8,528 nt of DNA from Bacteroidales bacterium (GTDB lineage: Bacteria; Bacteroidota; Bacteroidia; Bacteroidales; JAAUTT01), in contig JAAUTT010000146.1 in the NCBI GenBank assembly GCA_012031335.1, positions 1-8,528 of the forward strand, in the 5' to 3' direction. Within the stretch, counting starts at the first letter, position 1; each line of letters starts with the position of its first letter. Below the pieces are notes generated by a model. The model was not told the origin of the DNA. It saw only the letters and a program-made list of their open reading frames with translations, and searched no databases. Below, in pieces: positions 6,624-8,528 of this stretch. A program made the translations under genes and the position numbers.

Positions 6624-7454
6624 ATGCTTATCATTTTGCTGATCCTGATTACGGGAGCCCTATCGGCACAACCCACGGATTTTGCCAGTACCAGGCTTAT
6701 CGGTGCCGGTGTTGAGCGTGTTGTAAACAGCGACTATTTCGATGGAAAATCCCTGTGGGGATACATGAACGGAGGAGCCGATTTATACCTGGAATATGGA
6801 TTTGAAGGACTTCTGGTCGAAGAAATCGTTTATAAGGGCGTAACGCTAAAATGTGAATTCTTTAGGATGAAAGATGCCCTGAGTGCCTTTGGGATTTTCT
6901 CGGTACAGCGTCATAAGTGCATTTTTAACAACGCGATAGACGATTTTCATTGTATTAACAACTATCAGTTACAAGTGGTACGGGGGAACTATTATATCTC
7001 GCTCATCAACCAAACTGGCGAGCCGAGTGCTGTTACCCTTTCGCAGGAAGCCGCCGGTGAAATCATAAAACACATAGAAAAAGCAAGTGTAGTTATCCCG
7101 AACCATGAAATATTCAAAGGGCAGGATCAGCGGCTTATTTTTCTGAAAGGGGAAATTTCGCTCAGTAATGTATATCCCCAAGCACTAGCCTATCTGGACG
7201 ATGTTAATGGTTATACCGCATGGTTACTCCCCGAAACAAAAACAACCCCTTCGATATGCTTGTTACAGTTTGAAACGGAAAAAGAACTTGCCGCTTATCA
7301 GTCCGGCGCATTTCCGGGTATCTCCTTCGGAAACAAAGCAGCAATAAAACTTAAAAAAGGTAAAAGCCGTGTAGCCCGAAAAATAGATTTGTATACAATT
7401 CTACAGGCGGAAGGCAAAGTTGGTAAGCAAATCAAAAAAATGTTTGAGATATAA
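6624..7454 (+). CDS. DUF6599-like exported protein
   Basis: The protein has 276 residues, with an N-terminal hydrophobic segment (LIILLILITGALSAQ) that looks like a Sec signal cleaved near SAQ at 14-16. The mature part contains LWGYMNGGADLYLEYGFEGL at 44-63 and FFRMKDALSAFGIFSVQR at 79-96. These are the features I associate with the DUF6599 family; this assignment is from memory. A second half of similar strand-rich character follows (residues about 160-270), ending with a lysine-rich tail. No catalytic motif is evident. The gene begins 12 bases after the DUF362 stop, so the two are probably co-transcribed and work in the same compartment. The signal peptide oddly lacks any positive charge before its hydrophobic core. 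An ATG in another frame at 6616, followed by Leu-Arg, could be the true start if one base is missing nearby. Confidence 0.8.
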   Translation: MLIILLILITGALSAQPTDFASTRLIGAGVERVVNSDYFDGKSLWGYMNGGADLYLEYGFEGLLVEEIVYKGVTLKCEFFRMKDALSAFGIFSVQRHKCIFNNAIDDFHCINNYQLQVVRGNYYISLINQTGEPSAVTLSQEAAGEIIKHIEKASVVIPNHEIFKGQDQRLIFLKGEISLSNVYPQALAYLDDVNGYTAWLLPETKTTPSICLLQFETEKELAAYQSGAFPGISFGNKAAIKLKKGKSRVARKIDLYTILQAEGKVGKQIKKMFEI

Positions 7455-7475
7455 TGCATAAAATAATACTATTAG

Positions 7476-7506
7476 TTTTTTTTATTTGAAAAGATGATTA
7501 TTTTTG
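7476..7506 (+). promoter_or_regulatory. Candidate promoter of rpsT
   Basis: TATTTTTG at 7499-7506 matches the Bacteroidetes -7 consensus TAnnTTTG in full. TTTT at 7476-7479 lies exactly 19 bases upstream, a three-of-four match to the -33 TTTG. This would give a leader of about 25 bases before the rpsT ATG at 7539 and lets the gene be transcribed independently of the DUF362-DUF6599 pair. Confidence 0.45.
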
Positions 7507-7538
7507 CGTCCTCAATTTTAATAAACAGTAATTGAACA

Positions 7539-7793
7539 ATGGCAAATCATCATTCCTCAGAAAAGGCTATCAGACAGAACGAGACACGCAGACTGGAAAA
7601 CCGTTATTATGCAAAAACTGCCCGTAATGCCGTAAAAGCTTTACGTACGTCCACATCGAAAACCGAAGCTACTGAACTTTTTCCAAAAGTAGCATCTATG
7701 CTTGATAAGCTTGCTAAGAAGAATGTAATACACAAGAATAAGGCTTCGAACCTTAAATCGAGCTTAGCCAAGCACATCAGCAGCTTATCGTAA
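7539..7793 (+). CDS. rpsT: 30S ribosomal protein S20
   Basis: This is an 84-residue basic helical protein starting [32 protein letters not shown] in outline, the characteristic S20 opening (MANxxSxxKxIRQxxxRRxxNR). S20 binds 16S rRNA and helps assemble the small subunit body. Length is typical for the family (about 84-88). It stands alone between its own candidate promoter and a strong terminator, the usual monocistronic arrangement for this gene. The reading frame is clean, in contrast to the OsmC gene downstream. The start ATG at 7539 is the only sensible choice, since family conservation begins at residue 1. Confidence 0.97.
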   Translation: MANHHSSEKAIRQNETRRLENRYYAKTARNAVKALRTSTSKTEATELFPKVASMLDKLAKKNVIHKNKASNLKSSLAKHISSLS

Positions 7794-7815
7794 GAAATTT
7801 ATTATAGATCAATTG

Positions 7816-7844
7816 CCCTTGCACGACATGTGCAAGGGTTTTTT
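7816..7844 (+). terminator. Rho-independent terminator of rpsT
   Basis: A perfect 9-bp GC-rich stem (CCCTTGCAC at 7816-7824 with GTGCAAGGG at 7830-7838) has a five-base loop and is followed at once by six T residues (7839-7844). It starts 22 bases after the rpsT stop codon. Confidence 0.93.
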
Positions 7845-7878
7845 GTTTTATGGGTCACCCAACCCGAAAAAGATTGGT

Positions 7879-7909
7879 TTTGGCAGACGCCTAAGGTCAT
7901 AGTTGTTTG
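7879..7909 (+). promoter_or_regulatory. Candidate promoter of the OsmC-family gene
   Basis: TTTG at 7879-7882 is followed after exactly 19 bases by GTTGTTTG at 7902-7909. This preserves the TTTG half of the -7 element but not its leading TA. Placed 31 bases before the ATG at 7941, it would give a leader of about 25 bases. The match is partial and the call is tentative. Confidence 0.35.
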
Positions 7910-7940
7910 TTTTTATTTAATCACTAATAACAATACAATT

Positions 7941-8374
7941 ATGAAAAGATCATCCACAGCAATCTGGAACGGAGGCCTCAAAGATCGGGCAAGGGTCCGG
8001 ATATCTGCCCAAAGTACTGCACTTCATCAATATGCAATATTCCTACGGATCCCGGTTGAAGAAGGCTCGGGTACCAATCCCGAGGAGCTTATTGCCGCCG
8101 CTCATGCCGGCTGTTTCAGCATGGCATTTAGTTCAGAGCTAGGTAAAGCAGGTTTTACGCCCGAAAGTATCGAAACTTTGTGTACAATAACAATGGAAAA
8201 TCTCACAATTACCTCCTCTCAATTAAGTGTAAAGGTAAATGTACCGGGTATAGATAAGGAAACACTGAACCGTATTGCCAATGATGCAAAACAAACTGTC
8301 CTGTTTCGAAGGTCCTAAATCTTGAAATTAGCATGGATATGGAACAAGTCAAAACAATGCAGACAAGTTTGTAA
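7941..8374 (+). CDS. OsmC/Ohr-family peroxiredoxin-like protein, with multiple frame disturbances
   Basis: I start at the ATG at 7941 (MKRSSTAIWNGGLKD), the family's usual beginning; the open frame extends upstream to 7830 but runs through the rpsT terminator. The conserved core GTNPEELIAAAHAGCFSMA at residues 44-62 holds the first catalytic cysteine (Cys58), followed by GFTPESIET and VPGIDKETLNRIA. OsmC-type proteins reduce organic hydroperoxides using two cysteines, in the cytosol. Read as written, the second cysteine is missing and the frame ends VLFRRS at 8318. Adding one A to the run at 8293-8295 restores NCPVSKVLNLEIS and a stop at 8372-8374, for about 144 residues, normal for the family. 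Two internal segments are also shifted and then restored: DRARVR at 7986-8000, and AIFLRIPVEE at 8036-8057, where one less A and one more T would give AYSYGSRFEE. The gene is monocistronic after rpsT. Confidence 0.87.
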
Positions 8375-8375
8375 G

Positions 8376-8425
8376 AAAAAAACCGAAGAGCGCCTGTGAA
8401 CTTAATTATTTGCAGGCGCTCTTCG
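8376..8425 (-). terminator. Rho-independent terminator of the minus-strand gene at the right edge
   Basis: A perfect 13-bp stem (8384-8396 with 8413-8425, CGAAGAGCGCCTG and its complement) encloses a 16-base loop. On the minus strand it leads, after GG, into seven T residues (complement of 8376-8382). On the plus strand no T-run follows, so its polarity is minus. It begins 11 bases after the stop codon of the right-edge gene and abuts the restored OsmC stop, where it may also mark the OsmC transcript end. Confidence 0.85.
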
Positions 8426-8436
8426 ACACAAATGGA

Positions 8437-8528
8437 TTAATTATCCAGGTGAAACAGCATATCTTTCGAAACAGGTTCGGGATTTTTCAATCCTTTCAGA
8501 ACACCAAAGGTTATCACCTCATACCTGT
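8437..8528 (-). CDS. C-terminal tail of an unrecognised protein (5' end outside window)
   Basis: On the minus strand the frame is open from the right edge and ends at TAA (8437-8439). It gives about 29 residues, including YEVITFGVLKGLKNPEPVSK followed by DMLFHLDN. The other two minus frames hit stops within the first 15 bases. A strong minus-strand terminator 11 bases downstream supports this as a genuine gene end. The fragment is too short to name a family, and I see no motif in it. Confidence 0.65.
   Translation of the reverse strand, partial: RYEVITFGVLKGLKNPEPVSKDMLFHLDN

Noticed and set aside
7830..7940. N-terminal extension of the OsmC-family frame
   Set aside because: It would begin inside the rpsT terminator and adds 37 residues absent from the family; the ATG at 7941 fits OsmC starts.

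Overview
The window looks like a chromosomal segment of a Bacteroidota member, probably a Bacteroidales/Marinilabiliales-type organism. This is inferred from gene content (Tat-targeted aldo/keto reductase, Tat-targeted DUF362 protein next to a DUF6599-like protein), moderate-to-low GC, AT-rich leaders mostly without Shine-Dalgarno sites, and candidate promoters of the Bacteroidetes TTTG / TAnnTTTG type. I see no phage, transposase, CRISPR array, tRNA or rRNA.

Layout. Left (1-1680): the 3' end of an unrecognised gene on +, converging on a HEAT-like helical repeat gene on -, then a FrnE/DsbA-family oxidoreductase on - whose last fifth is in another frame. Positions 1667-2206 form a long intergenic stretch with two separate palindromic repeat elements. 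Positions 2207-4446 hold two aldo/keto reductases on -. The first carries a twin-arginine export signal; the second is a cytosolic YakC-like enzyme. Between them sits an unlisted 32-residue lysine-rich small gene whose stop codon abuts a strong intrinsic terminator. From 4610 rightwards genes are on +: an exported metallo-beta-lactamase-fold hydrolase (frameshifted), a Tat-targeted DUF362 protein closely followed by a Sec-type DUF6599-like protein, ribosomal protein S20 with its own promoter and terminator, and an OsmC/Ohr-family protein with several frame disturbances. The right edge holds the 3' tail of a minus-strand gene with its terminator.

How it fits together. There is no single pathway. 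Recurrent themes are redox/stress functions (FrnE, two aldo/keto reductases, OsmC) and envelope-exported proteins (Tat-type reductase, MBL hydrolase, DUF362, DUF6599). The only clear two-gene operon is DUF362-DUF6599, with a 12-nt gap.

The most important caution is that three genes (FrnE, MBL hydrolase, OsmC) carry single-base indels, mostly in homopolymer runs. Undoing them restores full-length family-typical proteins. Either the sequence contains homopolymer errors or these genes are decaying; the shared pattern favours sequence error. The best candidates for something little described are the small lysine-rich gene with its terminator, the DUF362-DUF6599 export pair and the two intergenic palindromic elements.
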